DNA of 64,000 nucleotides from Anadara kagoshimensis (lineage: Eukaryota > Mollusca > Bivalvia > Arcoida > Arcidae), in NCBI GenBank assembly GCA_021292105.1, contig CM037870.1:31677905-31741904 (forward strand), written 5' to 3'. Shown one piece after another: positions 47,000 through 58,127 of this stretch (position 1 is its first letter; each line of letters opens with the position of its first letter). The notes below the pieces were generated by a model. The model was not told the DNA's origin. It made no database searches and was given only the letters and a program-made list of their open reading frames with translations. Made by a program: the position numbers and the translations under genes.

Positions 47000-47195
47000 A
47001 TCTCGGTCAGTAGCTATATATACCTTGGCCATTCGACAGCCGAGATTTGACCGCCTTTCGTTAGCCCAGTGTTAAACTTTCAACAAGTCTGTAATGTATA
47101 ATTATCGAAACGCTATAAGCTACTGAGAGGGCTGAGATTTACCTCCGATTCGGTACTTATTCGTTTACCTAATGTTAAACTTTCGACAGATATGT
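47000..47195 (-). mobile_element. Inverted ends of the CAGTCCTGTCGAAAGT transposon family
   Basis: ATTCGACAGCCGAGATTTGA, CGTTAGCCCAGTGTTAAACT and TTCAACAAGTCTGTA (to about 47093) form the opposite end of the array's parent element. A second short piece, TGTTAAACTTTCGACAGATATGT, follows at 47173-47195. Confidence 0.6.
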
Positions 47196-47484
47196 ACTGT
47201 CAATGTGTGTTCGTTACATGTGCAGATCGTTCTTTTTTGTTTTCGTTTAAAGGTAATTTGTTTTGATGTTTCAATTTCAATAGAAAAGTCATGACAGGAG
47301 AAATTGATTTTAGATGAATGTAATGCATTACTTATCCTCTGAAGGTATTTGTGCTCTGTCATTGTGGCGATGTGCATGGCGAAACATTTAATTGAAACTG
47401 ATGTTTCATTTGTTGGTTAATTATTTAAAATACTGAAAAAGACTAGAAAAATATGCAAGACAATCGTCGGAAACCCATGGATGA

Positions 47485-47795
47485 TATTTACTCGGTAAAC
47501 TCGGGGTCGATGGTTCGAACCCCGACTGGGTCTGACCAAAGACTTGGAAGTGGGTAGTGATTGTTCTTTCGCCAAGCACTCGGTATTACGAAATCGTCGA
47601 AAGTCACGATTCTTTCGGATGAGAAATTGAAATAAACGAGGTTCCATGGCACAGTATGCGTTGCACCATAAAGAACTCTGCTGTATAATGCCATTAGCGC
47701 AACACACAGACAAAATTTCTGCACATTTATCTACAGGTGGCGATGTCTCGATATGAGTGAAATATTCTTGACTGGGGCGTTAAACACCATTACTC
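47485..47795 (+). mobile_element. tRNA-derived SINE
   Basis: Head GATGGTTCGAACCCCGACTG-GGTCTGACC, body TTGTTCTTTCGCCAAGCACT, AAGTCACGATTCTTTCGGAT and AAAGAACTCTGCTGTATAAT, tail GTCTCGATATGAGTGAAATA-TTCTTGACTGGGGCGTTAAACACC. Minus-strand frames here are antisense to the SINE. Confidence 0.8.
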
Positions 47796-47990
47796 AAATC
47801 GCTCAGTAACTTTTACTTTACGGACTGAATATCACCCTTGGGTTACCGCGATATCCAACCCATCTTAGTTGCACTGATGCTTCAGTTCATTTACGAGGTA
47901 TGCTTTAAAGAAAATTTTAAAATTACCATTATGTGGTGGAAGTTTTGCCGTGTGTTCGCGTGTGTGATGTAATTTTCTTGCACTTTTGAT

Positions 47991-48075
47991 TGTCATATAC
48001 CACTTTTTGAATGTATTTTTCATATACCACTTATGAATGTATTTTCTAAATAAATTCAAAAAGTGGTATATGACA
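47991..48075. mobile_element. Mini-hairpin family P1 copy
   Basis: TGTCATATACCACTTTTTGA...TTCAAAAAGTGGTATATGACA with an internal partial repeat of CATATACCACTT. Confidence 0.8.
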
Positions 48076-49095
48076 TTGTTACGAGGCATTAGATGGTGCA
48101 CAATTTAAAAAAAAGGTATCTATCGTATACTTATGTTTTCTTAAAAAAGATAGATTCATAACATTTTTAAATGGTAGAACAAAAAACATTAATGTAGATG
48201 TATTAAATTTCCTTATAATTTTACTTAGCTCGAAAAAAGTCTGGCCGAGATGCACTACAAGGAGACGAAAAAGTTGAAATTAACAAAACCTGAGTAATTT
48301 ATGGTGCATAATTTCATGCAGATATATCAAGTTATGTCAGCGTTTTAATGCCCCTCGTTTGTATTCCTAATTTAACGGGAATGGCGCATCTATGTGTCAG
48401 AAGTAACGGTAAAACTTGACGATTTTATAACATTTTACATGCACATACTTCAAATTCTTTCACTGTTAAATGTTTCGGCTACTTTTGGTACGTACCTTGG
48501 CCGTCTAAACGAACCCTTTACTAGTCTGACCATAAGTCTGTGTACCCATTTGTTTTAATATTCAATAATTCCATAGCGTGTTTATTTTTATGTGCGTGTT
48601 TTAAATTCTTTCATGTGTAATTTCGTTTAACTTTCATTTCATTCAGAGCTACTCGGTTTTTTATGGTCGTACCATACTGTATTGTGACCATACATCTGTG
48701 TTACCGTTTTATCGTTTAAGACTTTCTACTCTGTATTTACATACGGGGAGTTATCTCACGATCATTTGCTAAATCAAACATTTGTTTATGATAATTAACA
48801 AGGATCAACAAACAGATAATTCTAAACATATCAAGTCCGGGTTTATTTATATATCGTCGTCTTTAGATCAGCGTCGGATCAAAAAGTTTAGTTTTTAGCT
48901 TAAAATTGAAATGTCAGTGGTTTTTCACAGGAAACAAGGGAGGTTTTGTGACATTGTTTACTTCTAATGATGACAGATATGTCTACTCATCTGCCCATCG
49001 ATCTGAACCGCACTAAAATGCACATTTTGGGGTTTTAGGGCATGTTTAGGTTTATGTAGATGTTATACCTTGTCTTACTTTTTCTGTTTCAATAG
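48076..49095. other. Intron 2 DNA, no feature recognised
   Basis: No gene or repeat family identified. Confidence 0.4.
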
Positions 49096-49345
49096 CTTTT
49101 AATTGTAAGCGTCCTCTAGATCAGGTGGCCTACTCTTTTTCGAACTCTACAGAGGTGTCTTTAGCGTGCACTGAGACACAGGACCTCTGTTTTGAGTCTC
49201 ATCCGAAAAGACTATTCTAGTATTGAGCTTTTTACAGCTCTAGTATGACCAGGAGATGAAAATCATCTAAAAAAATTCCCAAGTCCTAAGTGACGTTTGA
49301 AACATTGACTTCGAAAGCCAGTGACAGTACCACTCGGCCATGTTC
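49096..49345 (-). mobile_element. Possible second SINE type (Ser/Leu-like tRNA head)
   Basis: Read in reverse, the right end begins CGAACATGGCCGAGTGGTAC, resembling the A-box region of tRNA-Ser/Leu (GGCCGAGTGG), followed by TTCGAAGTCAATGTTTCAAA. The body contains TTTAGCGTGCACTGAGACA-like SINE words. Weakly supported. Confidence 0.4.
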
Positions 49346-49350
49346 GCCCA

Positions 49351-49471
49351 TGCGCTGTTACGCCACATAGCGGTGTTGCCGCATAAACGCGCCCAACACG
49401 TCTATGCGGGGAATTCCGACGCATAAAGAGGTCCGCCACGTTTATGCCGCTATGTGGCGTAACAATGCGCA
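49351..49471. mobile_element. GC-richer palindromic MITE
   Basis: TGCGCTGTTACGCCACATAG-CGG (49351-49373) is complemented by CCGCTATGTGGCGTAACAAT-GCGCA (49447-49471). The interior has GCATAAACG and CGTTTATGC words, so most of the 121 bp can fold. Confidence 0.75.
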
Positions 49472-49789
49472 GCTCAATTACAATTTTTATCTACTGGACA
49501 AACAAGCAAGCTTCACGCAAATATTAGTTAAAATCTTGGACTGCATTTGAAAAATGTTACCCAAAACAAAATGGTACTAGTAAAATAAAAATAATCCCGT
49601 TCCAATGAGCAATGTTTCGTCCTTAATCGTGGGGATTTCCCTGTGGCTGTCCTTACCCATAGGGTTTCCCCCTGTGTCTTTACGAGAAAATTGCCATATT
49701 GTTCATTGTTGAGTTTATATATGACCAAGCTTTGTGTAATCGCCTTTTTAGGAGTTTGATTTTTTTTAAAACTTTACTCTTCCAGGACA

Positions 49790-50067
49790 TCATGGCCCAG
49801 TTGTTGGAAGCTTGATTAATTTAATCACATATTAGCGCGAATTAATTTAATCAATGATTAGCGCAAATTTAAAACATCAATTCAACTCAACATATAATTA
49901 TTGGATCAACAGTTTTAAAACAATTTGTTTCAATTTGATGACATTTTAATCATTTTTCATGTTTAAAAAAATGAAAAATCACAAAATATTTGATGTAACG
50001 CAAAAAACTCATTTTGATTAATCAATTGATTAAACTAATCAAGTTTCGACCAACTGGCCCATGATCT
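49790..50067. mobile_element. ~278-bp TIR MITE (GGCCCAGTTG ends)
   Basis: Left CATGGCCCAGTTGTTGGAAG-CTTGATTAATTTAATCA is complemented at the right by TGATTAAACTAATCAAGTTT-CGACCAACTGGCCCATG. Boundaries are uncertain by a few bases and no target duplication is clear. Confidence 0.75.
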
Positions 50068-50744
50068 TTCGCCGTCATTACCTTTTTTTAATTCAAGCGA
50101 AATCAAACCAGTGTTTGAACTCCACATCGGGAACATTCCAGTTTTGTACTCTTAATTTTGTATTTATTTAAAACAAAACTAAAAATAACGATGTTTTGAA
50201 TGAGACAAATACTAGTTATGCAAAATGCCTTGTAATTATAAGATTTAAAACTATTTTGTGGTTAATATAGTTTTTACATTTTTTGCGTTCTTAGTCTTAT
50301 ATGTAGATAAAAAACAGGTTAAAAAACCACTGACTTATGTCAATTTGTCAAGTATAACAGATTAACGCCAATGCACAAAATGATCGAATAGTTGACTGAC
50401 TGCACAGGAAAACGCCCAATAAAGTCAAACAATGTAAGAGGAACAAAAACATTCAATAAATCTCTGGATCGTAACAAATTGTCTGTCTGAATTGTTACGT
50501 CATACCCAATCGTAAAATATTGATAGTAAATATCGGGGTTCACTTGTTGCAATAAATCAACGAATAACAAAACTATAAACCTACACGATTGTATTTTATT
50601 AAGTTCAAGAATAGTTTTATTACTTTGTGATAATTTCTTTTCATATTTCATGGAAGCGTATATAGTTTTAGAAGCCAAATCTTCATAAACTACTAAATTA
50701 CTGTCTCATTCACCAGTGGTATATCGCACTACTGGGTTGTAGCT

Positions 50745-50845
50745 TACTGTCTATTAATTCATGCCATTATACATTAGCCTTTAGCTGGCGACGTCTCGGT
50801 ATAAGTGGAAATGCTTGACTGGGACGTTAATCACATTACTCAACT
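50745..50845 (+). mobile_element. SINE 3' end
   Basis: ATGCCATTATACATTAGCC, AGCTGGCGACGTCTCGGTAT and GACTGGGACGTTAATCACATTACTCAACTC-type tail; only the last 100 bp. Confidence 0.65.
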
Positions 50846-50897
50846 CGTTTGCAATAGAGAGTTTCCTGTTTAAAATTCAAATTTTAATTTAAAAAGA

Positions 50898-51160
50898 GGG
50901 ACTACTTCTTCCAACTAGAACAAGGAACATGGGAGATTACAAGTCTGTGGGAATACACATGCTAGATACAAAGTTGACAATATATTGTTACCGTGTGAGC
51001 ACATGGTGCAAGCAACGTTGTTGGTCAACTGTTCAGTATAATTAAATTTACTCCTAAAATCTTGCAATGGTTATACTCACTTGGACAGACCACTGAATGG
51101 GGTTTGTTTTTGACTTGCAGTCTCCAATGTCTCTTGTTCTAGTTGGAAGAAGTAGTCACT
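50898..51160. mobile_element. ~263-bp element with 46-bp inverted ends
   Basis: GACTACTTCTTCCAACTAGA-ACAAGGAACATGGGAGATTAC at the left is complemented at the right (51114-51157) with few changes. The unique centre is about 170 bp and no coding sequence is seen. Confidence 0.7.
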
Positions 51161-51390
51161 TTACGCCATTTTTATTATTATAAGTTTTACGTAAAAACCT
51201 CACTTGACGCCATTTTTAATTTTTCTTTTGGGTTTTACGTAAAACATCAGTTGACGTCATTATTTCTTTTGGGTTTTACGTAAAACATCACTTGACGCCA
51301 TTTTGCCTTGGGGATTTATGTAAAAACATCATTTGACGCCATTTTTCTTTTGTTATTTACGTAAAACATCACTTGACGCCAATTTGTCTT
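51161..51390 (+). repeat. ~45-bp minisatellite, ~5 units
   Basis: The unit contains TTTTACGTAAAACATCACTT and GACGCCATTTTTCTTTTGGG. TTTTACGTAAAA is itself palindromic. Confidence 0.8.
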
Positions 51391-52470
51391 TTTGCCAGTC
51401 TCTGTCCAAAACATAGATCATTTATTAGCTTCATTGATATACAAGTCTTCATAGCGAATAGCTGATGTTTTTGGTTGTTGCTACGTAACGTATGTTCAAT
51501 TACATACCGATATGTTTTATAACCATAATTTATCATGAATCGATGTTTTAACAAGGAAATAATATTGTTTAGGATATGTCATTTGATGTATAATAAAACC
51601 GATTTCTGTCGGCTGTTCAGTGAGTAGGACTTTAACAATCCCCAATTGATTGCCTTTAATATCCACAATCAATGCTAGGTGGTTTATCAACTTTATTTTT
51701 TTGTATAGACTCCGATTACTCAGTTGTTTAACTTATCAAATGTCCCTCTCAATCAGAAAAGTTCAAAACTGATATTAGCATGCAAAGATTCTTAAACTGA
51801 GTCAATATTTTCTCAACAAACTGCATTTACATTATAAATCACAAAAAGCTACCCTTATATCGAGACAACGTGACTGGACGGCGGTAACCATCATAGAATA
51901 GTCTCCAGATATCAGTGTGTCTGTATTAAAACCTCTTCGGCATATCGTTGAAAAACTATTAACGAACGAAAAGTAAACAAGCAAGTCGACTCCCCTGTCT
52001 GACTCCTTTCATTGAAGATAAAAGCTTGTTGTTGGTATCATGATCTCAATGGCATTTACTACAAGTCAATATTAAGCAGTTTTAAGGACTAACTAATTTC
52101 TTAAAGAAATCTCAAGTATTTGCAGAATTTTATAAAGTATTTTAAAATACTAGATAATTCAATTTCTTTTATAACATAAGCATGCAGACTTGATTTAAGA
52201 ATCCTTATATTAAAATGATTAAACTGTCTATTAGAGACAGAAAAAATATATTGATGAATAGAGACTGCTTTCATTTTTTTAATTCTTTAATTATTTCTAA
52301 ATATGAACTGCTATGTAACTTGTAAGTAACCACCGCAAATAGAGAGACACAAAATAGCCACCACAATATATCCACAATATAAGTCAGATGAATGTGAAAT
52401 GAGCTAGACTATGTATCACTGTTGTACACAGATAAAATGGAATTATCATGGCCATAAAGCATTTCCAATA
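51391..52470. other. Intron 2 DNA, no feature recognised
   Basis: AT-rich, no gene or repeat family identified. Confidence 0.4.
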
Positions 52471-52676
52471 CTGTAAATGTATTTAATTTCGAGTGTATTT
52501 ATTTTCGCGGTATAGGATATTTAGACATATCCAAGTAAGTAAATTTTCGCGTTTTTGAAATATGCTCTATAACATAAAAAGTAAAATATTTTTCGCTTTG
52601 TATTGATTTTCGCGCAAAACAACCGACCGCGAAATAAGCGAAAATTAGTACACCGCGAAAATAAATACGTTTACAG
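52471..52676. mobile_element. 206-bp TIR MITE (CTGTAAATGTATTTA ends, TA flanks)
   Basis: Second copy of the family at 30248-30459, with the same internal TTTCGCGGTATAGGATATTT, AATTTTCGCG and GCGAAAATTAGTACACCGCG order. Confidence 0.75.
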
Positions 52677-52781
52677 TAAAATGAAGCAAAAACAAGCTAT
52701 AACAATTTTTACTTAGTAATGGTGATTGTTAGTGAAAATATTTTAGTAGGTATACAAAATTAAATGGAGTATCATTGGTTT

Positions 52782-52844
52782 TGTCACACACCTTTTTTTG
52801 AATGTATTTTATGATTAAATTTTTTAAAACAATGGTATATGACA
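52782..52844. mobile_element. Mini-hairpin family P1 copy
   Basis: TGTCACACACCTTTTTTTGA...AATGGTATATGACA, 63 bp, ending 68 bp before exon 3. Confidence 0.7.
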
Positions 52845-52912
52845 GTTTGATAAATATATTATTAGAAAATAACAATAATATATTATAAACACCAGATTTT
52901 ATTTTTTTACAG

Positions 52913-53104
52913 GATCGAGAAGTTAGGTGTAATAGACTGGAATGTCCTAGTTTAGAGGGATGTTATATGATTATATTTGAGAATTTTAAAAGGAAGACAA
53001 AGTGTTGTGAAGTCTGTAAAGGCTGTAATTATAATGGAAAATATTTCTCTCATAATCAAACATGGACAGAAGCAGACGATCCTTGTGTGTCACTCACTTG
53101 TAGG
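52913..53104 (+). CDS. BMPER: BMPER/crossveinless-2-like gene, exon 3 (end of VWC1, start of VWC2)
   Basis: The acceptor TTTTTTTACAG lies just before 52913 and the donor AGG/GTAAGT is at 53104/53105. The exon is exactly 64 codons, phase 0 to phase 0. It completes VWC1 with C-x4-C, a single Cys, then CC-x2-C (joined-protein residues 71, 76, 82, 96, 97, 100), giving ten cysteines with exon 2. The next words, CKGCNYNGK, open VWC2, followed by an NQT glycosylation sequon, TW, and DPC plus a further Cys. The order VWC1-CKGC-VWC2 without a linker is as in BMPER/CV-2. Kielin/chordin-like proteins also carry VWC arrays but match the opening motif less well. The next exon should encode the rest of VWC2 in phase 0. 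I did not find it before 64000, so the gene continues beyond the window. Confidence 0.9.
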
Positions 53105-53139
53105 GTAAGTCTCTCTCTCTCTTTCTCTCTCTCTCTCTC
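53105..53139 (+). repeat. (CT)n tract directly at the exon 3 donor
   Basis: The donor GTAAGT runs straight into CTCTCTCTCTCT with one interruption. Length variation here would lie within the first 35 bases of intron 3. Confidence 0.9.
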
Positions 53140-53168
53140 CTGTATTTGTAGATTTCAGAAATTGATTA

Positions 53169-53345
53169 TAGTTAAACCTGTCTATAAAGGCCACCCAAGG
53201 GGAATCAGTAAATGTGGCCTTTAAGGCTAGGCGGTATTTATATACAGGTTCAAATATTGGAATAAAGAACAATTGGGACAAAATTCTTCTGGCCTTTTTA
53301 AGCAGAAGTCCTGATATAGAGGTGGCCTTTAAGGCAGGTTTGACT
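53169..53345 (+). mobile_element. Tigger/pogo-like MITE, 64 bp downstream of exon 3
   Basis: TAGTTAAACCTGTCTATAAA to GGCAGGTTTGACT, with GTGGCCTTTAAGG inside. Same family as 32017-32195; ends slightly decayed. Confidence 0.75.
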
Positions 53346-54544
53346 TTATTATAATAATTACGTGATTTTCTAGACAAATTATTATGGGACGATCACGATG
53401 TTTGTGTAGCATCGGTACCGTGCGTATTCGCAGTTAACCTTGTACATTGTAGATACATCATCATCATCATTTATTGATATCCTCATTACATGAGATACAT
53501 AGTTATATAATTATGTAACTTAACTAACTATATAAGAAAACATGTAAACTAACATAGTTAACTATAAACAAAAAAATTAAACTGTGAAACATGGTAAGTT
53601 AATAACTATGTGTACAATTATTATATACAGTATATATATATACCTGTTAGCTTTGTAATTATAATGTATTAATCAAACAAATCTAATTTTCTAAATTTAA
53701 AATAGTCTCCTTTTTGGCGACATAATTATTATTTATATATATATTATACTTTTTCATAACAGCAAAAACTTATAACTTTTTCAATCTGACGTCATTTCAA
53801 GAAAATTTTATTTTTTTCCCATTTTTTATATGTTTTGTCATTAAATCAAAACTATCGCTTAATCATTGATATATATATAAGGAAAACCGCAAAATAAAAA
53901 TAAACGGAAAAATTAGCCTTGTATAACGCGAGATCAAAATGTTGAACTTTTGTTTGAAGTCGCAAGGAATTTGAGAATTTTTCTCTTATCCTGTTAAGTG
54001 ACAGATTTAGAAATTTTATTTGTAATTTTATAGTTATTTTAATAATAGACCATCGGAATTTAATTAGCCGTTTCCTTGCCGATAGACTTTGTTCATTTGA
54101 CTCCTCTTCTGTATTCAAAATGATTGTAATTAATGGTTTTCAATGTTTGGAAATACCTGACGATTTCGCCCTGTGATTTACGGGTTAAAAGTTAATGGTT
54201 TCCTGAGACAATTTGCTACTAATGTGATGGGCCACAATACAACAGGTGACAGACATTGTGTTTTTATTCTGCGCTTAACAAAAGCGGCAATTTAAATTAT
54301 TTGTAAGAATTAAATTTTCCTTTTACTTTCCCGAATTTTATTAGGTTTAAACGTCTCTAACTTGAATATTTTTACTTGTTCAGTAATTGATAATATTGAT
54401 AGAATCTAAACATAACACAAATACAAATGTGATTTCTGAATTAAGAAAACACTTTCTCATTATATAGCATTTCTGTGATTTAAGCATTAAAATATTTGTA
54501 GAATGAATGACGACGATTTCACTCCATTGGAAAATCGCATTATA
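53346..54544. other. Intron 3 DNA, no feature recognised
   Basis: Very AT-rich, with repeated TAACTATAT words around 53500-53640. No gene. Confidence 0.4.
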
Positions 54545-54826
54545 AAATTTGAAATTCCTCAAAAACTAAGCTATACTCGACGATTTCACTGCATTCGAAA
54601 ATCACATTATAAAATTTGAAATTCCTCAAAAACTAAGGTATACTGCCTCATGCAAAGTGTTTCCTTAGGTAAATTTGGTAAAGGATCTTTGATCCTTTGG
54701 GTTTCTTTTCAACATCTTGGCCAAAATGTTTTGGTTTCATAATTTTGGTCCAAGCACTACTGATGAGGAATTGTATTCTGAAACGGCCGTCTAGTGCTGT
54801 AAAATTAAAACTGGTATAATATGTAA
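54545..54826 (+). repeat. Dispersed ~210-bp repeat, family Q, with duplicated 5' end
   Basis: This family Q copy has its first part (GAAATTCCTCAAAAACTAAG plus flanking CGACGATTTCACT) present twice in tandem (about 54510-54575 and 54578-54640). The rest, including the CGAAACGGCC-like block and the ATATGTAATTA end, is well preserved. It lies in intron 3. Confidence 0.75.
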
Positions 54827-55145
54827 TTACATGTATATATTTTTTAATCATTGTAAAAAATTTCATTGTCATCACTTATGAAAACATGGTTACAGCATTT
54901 TGATATTGCAAAATTGGACATCGCTAAGCGGTGAAAATTAGCACAGGACTATAAAATATGCTGAGACAAATATTTACGTTATTTGTTTAAAGTGGTGCTT
55001 TCCAGTAAACTTTGTTAAAATATGCCATTGAAAAGTAAAATGTTACTGTCGGATTTAATTTGTAAAAAAAAAAATAAAAATAAATAAACTCAGTTTTACT
55101 GTGGGCTAACTTGACAAGTAACTCCTTAAAACAAGTTGTTGTTAC

Positions 55146-55192
55146 TGTCATATACCTTTTTTTTAAATTTAATCACAAAATAGTATATGACA
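55146..55192. mobile_element. Mini-hairpin family P1, internally shortened
   Basis: TGTCATATACCTTTTTTTTA...CACAAAATAGTATATGACA, 47 bp; the right inner arm is deleted. Confidence 0.65.
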
Positions 55193-55862
55193 TTACTTAA
55201 TTAATGCTTACTGGACTTGCAAGGCAAACTGTTTATTCGCAAACACTTACCGGTACTTTAATATTATGTAAAGCAGCTATGGGTGACAAATGATTTTGGC
55301 TGATGAGTTCAAATTTATAAATACTGTTTAAAACCAAGAAATCATTACTAGATTGAACAGAAGGCGTCGAATTAATCTAAAATAAATTGTAGCGCACTAA
55401 TACGTTTCGTGCGCCATTACGGAACTATTTACACTTTTAACAGTTCATCGAAAAATAACGTCAGTTTTAGAAAAGAAGTGCATGCACAAAGTGATACATT
55501 TAAAAATTGTAAATATAATCAGTTTAGGTTCTTTTGGGTGGGTCAAATTATTTAAGCCCTCTAAACAAATAATTTAAACAATTAGTTGTTCAAAAGTGTT
55601 AATTTTAAATAAAATGCAAAATTTTGCAAAATGATAAAGTAAAAAAAAAAAAAAAAAAAAGTTTCAACATGATTGTAATATTTATTGCAAACCAATTGTA
55701 ACCACGAGTGAGCCCAATATAGTCTCACCTTTTTGTCATTATAACAAGTACAATTTTCTTTTACAGTTTTTTGTAGATCTTAGTTTTCAACCAGAAAATG
55801 ATTTCAACGACAACTAAATTTCTTTAAAAACACCATTCGAAAAAGAACACTGTTCATCAAGG
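55193..55862. other. Intron 3 DNA with poly-A
   Basis: Poly-A at 55642-55660. Nothing else recognised. Confidence 0.4.
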
Positions 55863-55921
55863 TGTCATATACCATTTTTATTAATTTAATTATAAAATAC
55901 ATTAAAAAATGGTATATGACA
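55863..55921. mobile_element. Mini-hairpin family P1, single copy
   Basis: TGTCATATACCATTTTTATT...AAAAAATGGTATATGACA, 59 bp, nearly perfect. Confidence 0.8.
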
Positions 55922-58006
55922 AAGGTTTGAAATGTTAAAGCAGACTGGGACAAAGCAATCATAAACAGATTCCGGATTCATGTGATTTGCTCAAGCCTGA
56001 TTTAACAGTTCATACATTGATGAACGATAAAAAACAAACAAACGTCAATCCTTAAAAGGTTCAAACAAACAGCAGTTTATTTGGAGTATTCATCTATTCA
56101 GTTGCCAAGGGATCATATTTTTTCTCTAAAATGTACCACTGCTTTTCTTGAAATCGAAGTATTAATGTAAATTGCTTTTCAGTATTTTGTTCTACTAAAT
56201 GCCCTTAAGACAGACATTTACAAAGATTGATGCTCACCCCGCCCATGGGTCTTTTCAACAGTTCAAGAAAATCTTTTAGTAAAGAATTTTAGTGACTTCT
56301 AGTTGACTGAACCGTGTACATGTGCTTGATTTTGAATGATAGCACCGCCCTCCTTTTCATATAATTACCCCCAAAGGCCGAACGAACTTCACTCACACTA
56401 TTAATTGCTGTCGAAAGAACATTTTAATGATAAAGTGCAACTTCACAGTTAGTAAAACATCTACACACGACTCAAACTAGCTAATTATATCCATTATAAA
56501 GCCACCATGCATAGTATCTAAATATGTGTTCAAAATACACACACCCATAGTGAAAGTTTAAAAAAAGAAAAGAAAAAACTTTTTTAGAGTAACCTCTAGA
56601 TCATAAGGTCTTTGCTAATGATGAATCTACTGACTCTGACTTCATTAAAGCATTTAGATTTAGTGAAGTTTTAAAAAGGTGGAATATGTATTTCAATAAT
56701 TCAGAACCTGGTGAATTTGATCTTTTTAACTTAACAACTAAGAAAGGACTAGGTACACGCTATATAGCCAAATTCAGGAGAGTTACAAAGAAAATTATGG
56801 GAATATCTATTAAATTAAACATAGGAAATTGTGTTTTGCAAGCTTGGCCATATTTAGTACTGTAAAAGTTGCGTTCTAAATTCGACCATAGTTTCCAGAA
56901 CTCCCCCGTGTCCTCTGACGTCTATGCACTCATTAACACAAGACGTTTAACCATTATTTATTATTTTATTAAACTTTTGTAATTCTAGTGGAGGGATTTT
57001 TAGAGACACAATCCGTTGGTAGAAATTTAATATTGTCTGGGTTTGTTTGTACTTCTTCTCGTTTTCAAAATACTTTTGAAAAGTTAAAGTTATAATCTTA
57101 ATTATTGGAGGTGACTGTCTGGCCTTCTTTAAAGTTTCAGTTTTTAGTTGTTTTTTTTTAATTTTAATGTTTCTATATTTTTTCCAAAATTAGAAAGTAG
57201 AACCGAAAACAGGTATCATGTGGTGTGGTTACAAAGGGAAATTTTATTCCAGGGAGAATTTTTTTCCATAAAAACACACTCTGATTTCATTTTTAGGAGA
57301 ACGTTTTGGTGCTGATATTCAAGCTGATTTATGCATGAGGAGAGCATAGGTTGGGACTCCGTCTATTTTGCTATTTTAGTGCTTGATGCTAACGCGCTTT
57401 TGAAACAAACATCGATTTATATAAAAATGTTTTAAACTTGGTTAAACAAGAAAGAAAGTTTCGGGGGAAAAGTTTAATGCCAACGAAATTTTTTATCATC
57501 TTTGGTTTGACTAGAAATGTTCATATAGTTGGTCACCACGGGATCCGGATCTGCTTGCAAATTGAACAATATTTTAAGCCAAAACATAAAAATAATCATA
57601 TAGGTCCAGAAGTAAAAACCGTCATAAACTTCTAATAATACAGATTGTCCAAATAATTTTGTGATTATTTCTGTCCTTACTGTCTGTGATTTTGCTTGCT
57701 TAAAATTACTCCAGAATAAAGGTAGTTTCTAGTGGGAGGAAATTTTTCATAACAACAGTGATATACTAGTAAATTAAATCAAGTTGTCTTTACTCACAAA
57801 ATGTTAGGTGTTGTCACAATATAACATCTTTGTATTGAGGATCCTAAACCATTGCAAGCATATTACTATGCAGTTTACATTAAATTTTCCCAATTTAAAA
57901 GGAAGAAGGTAGTATTTACAAATGTATCAAAATCACTGACTATTTTTTCTGTTTATAATAATGATTTGACGCCATAAATGTAACTATATATTGCATTGTA
58001 TATACC
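55922..58006. other. Intron 3 DNA, no feature recognised
   Basis: No domain-bearing frame was found on either strand and no VWC2-like exon (CC-x2-C pattern after an AG acceptor). Confidence 0.4.
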
Positions 58007-58127
58007 TGTCATATACCTTTTTTTAAATTTAATCATAAAATACATTCAAAAAATGGTATATTGTCTATTGTCATATACCATTTTTTGAATGTATTCTATG
58101 ATTAAATTAAAAAAATGGTATATGACA
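58007..58127. mobile_element. Mini-hairpin family P1, dimeric copy (best preserved)
   Basis: TGTCATATACC...AAAAAATGGTATA, then TTGTCTAT, then TGTCATATACCATTTTTTGA...AAAAAATGGTATATGACA. Both halves are near-perfect hairpins and the whole is also self-complementary. Confidence 0.85.
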
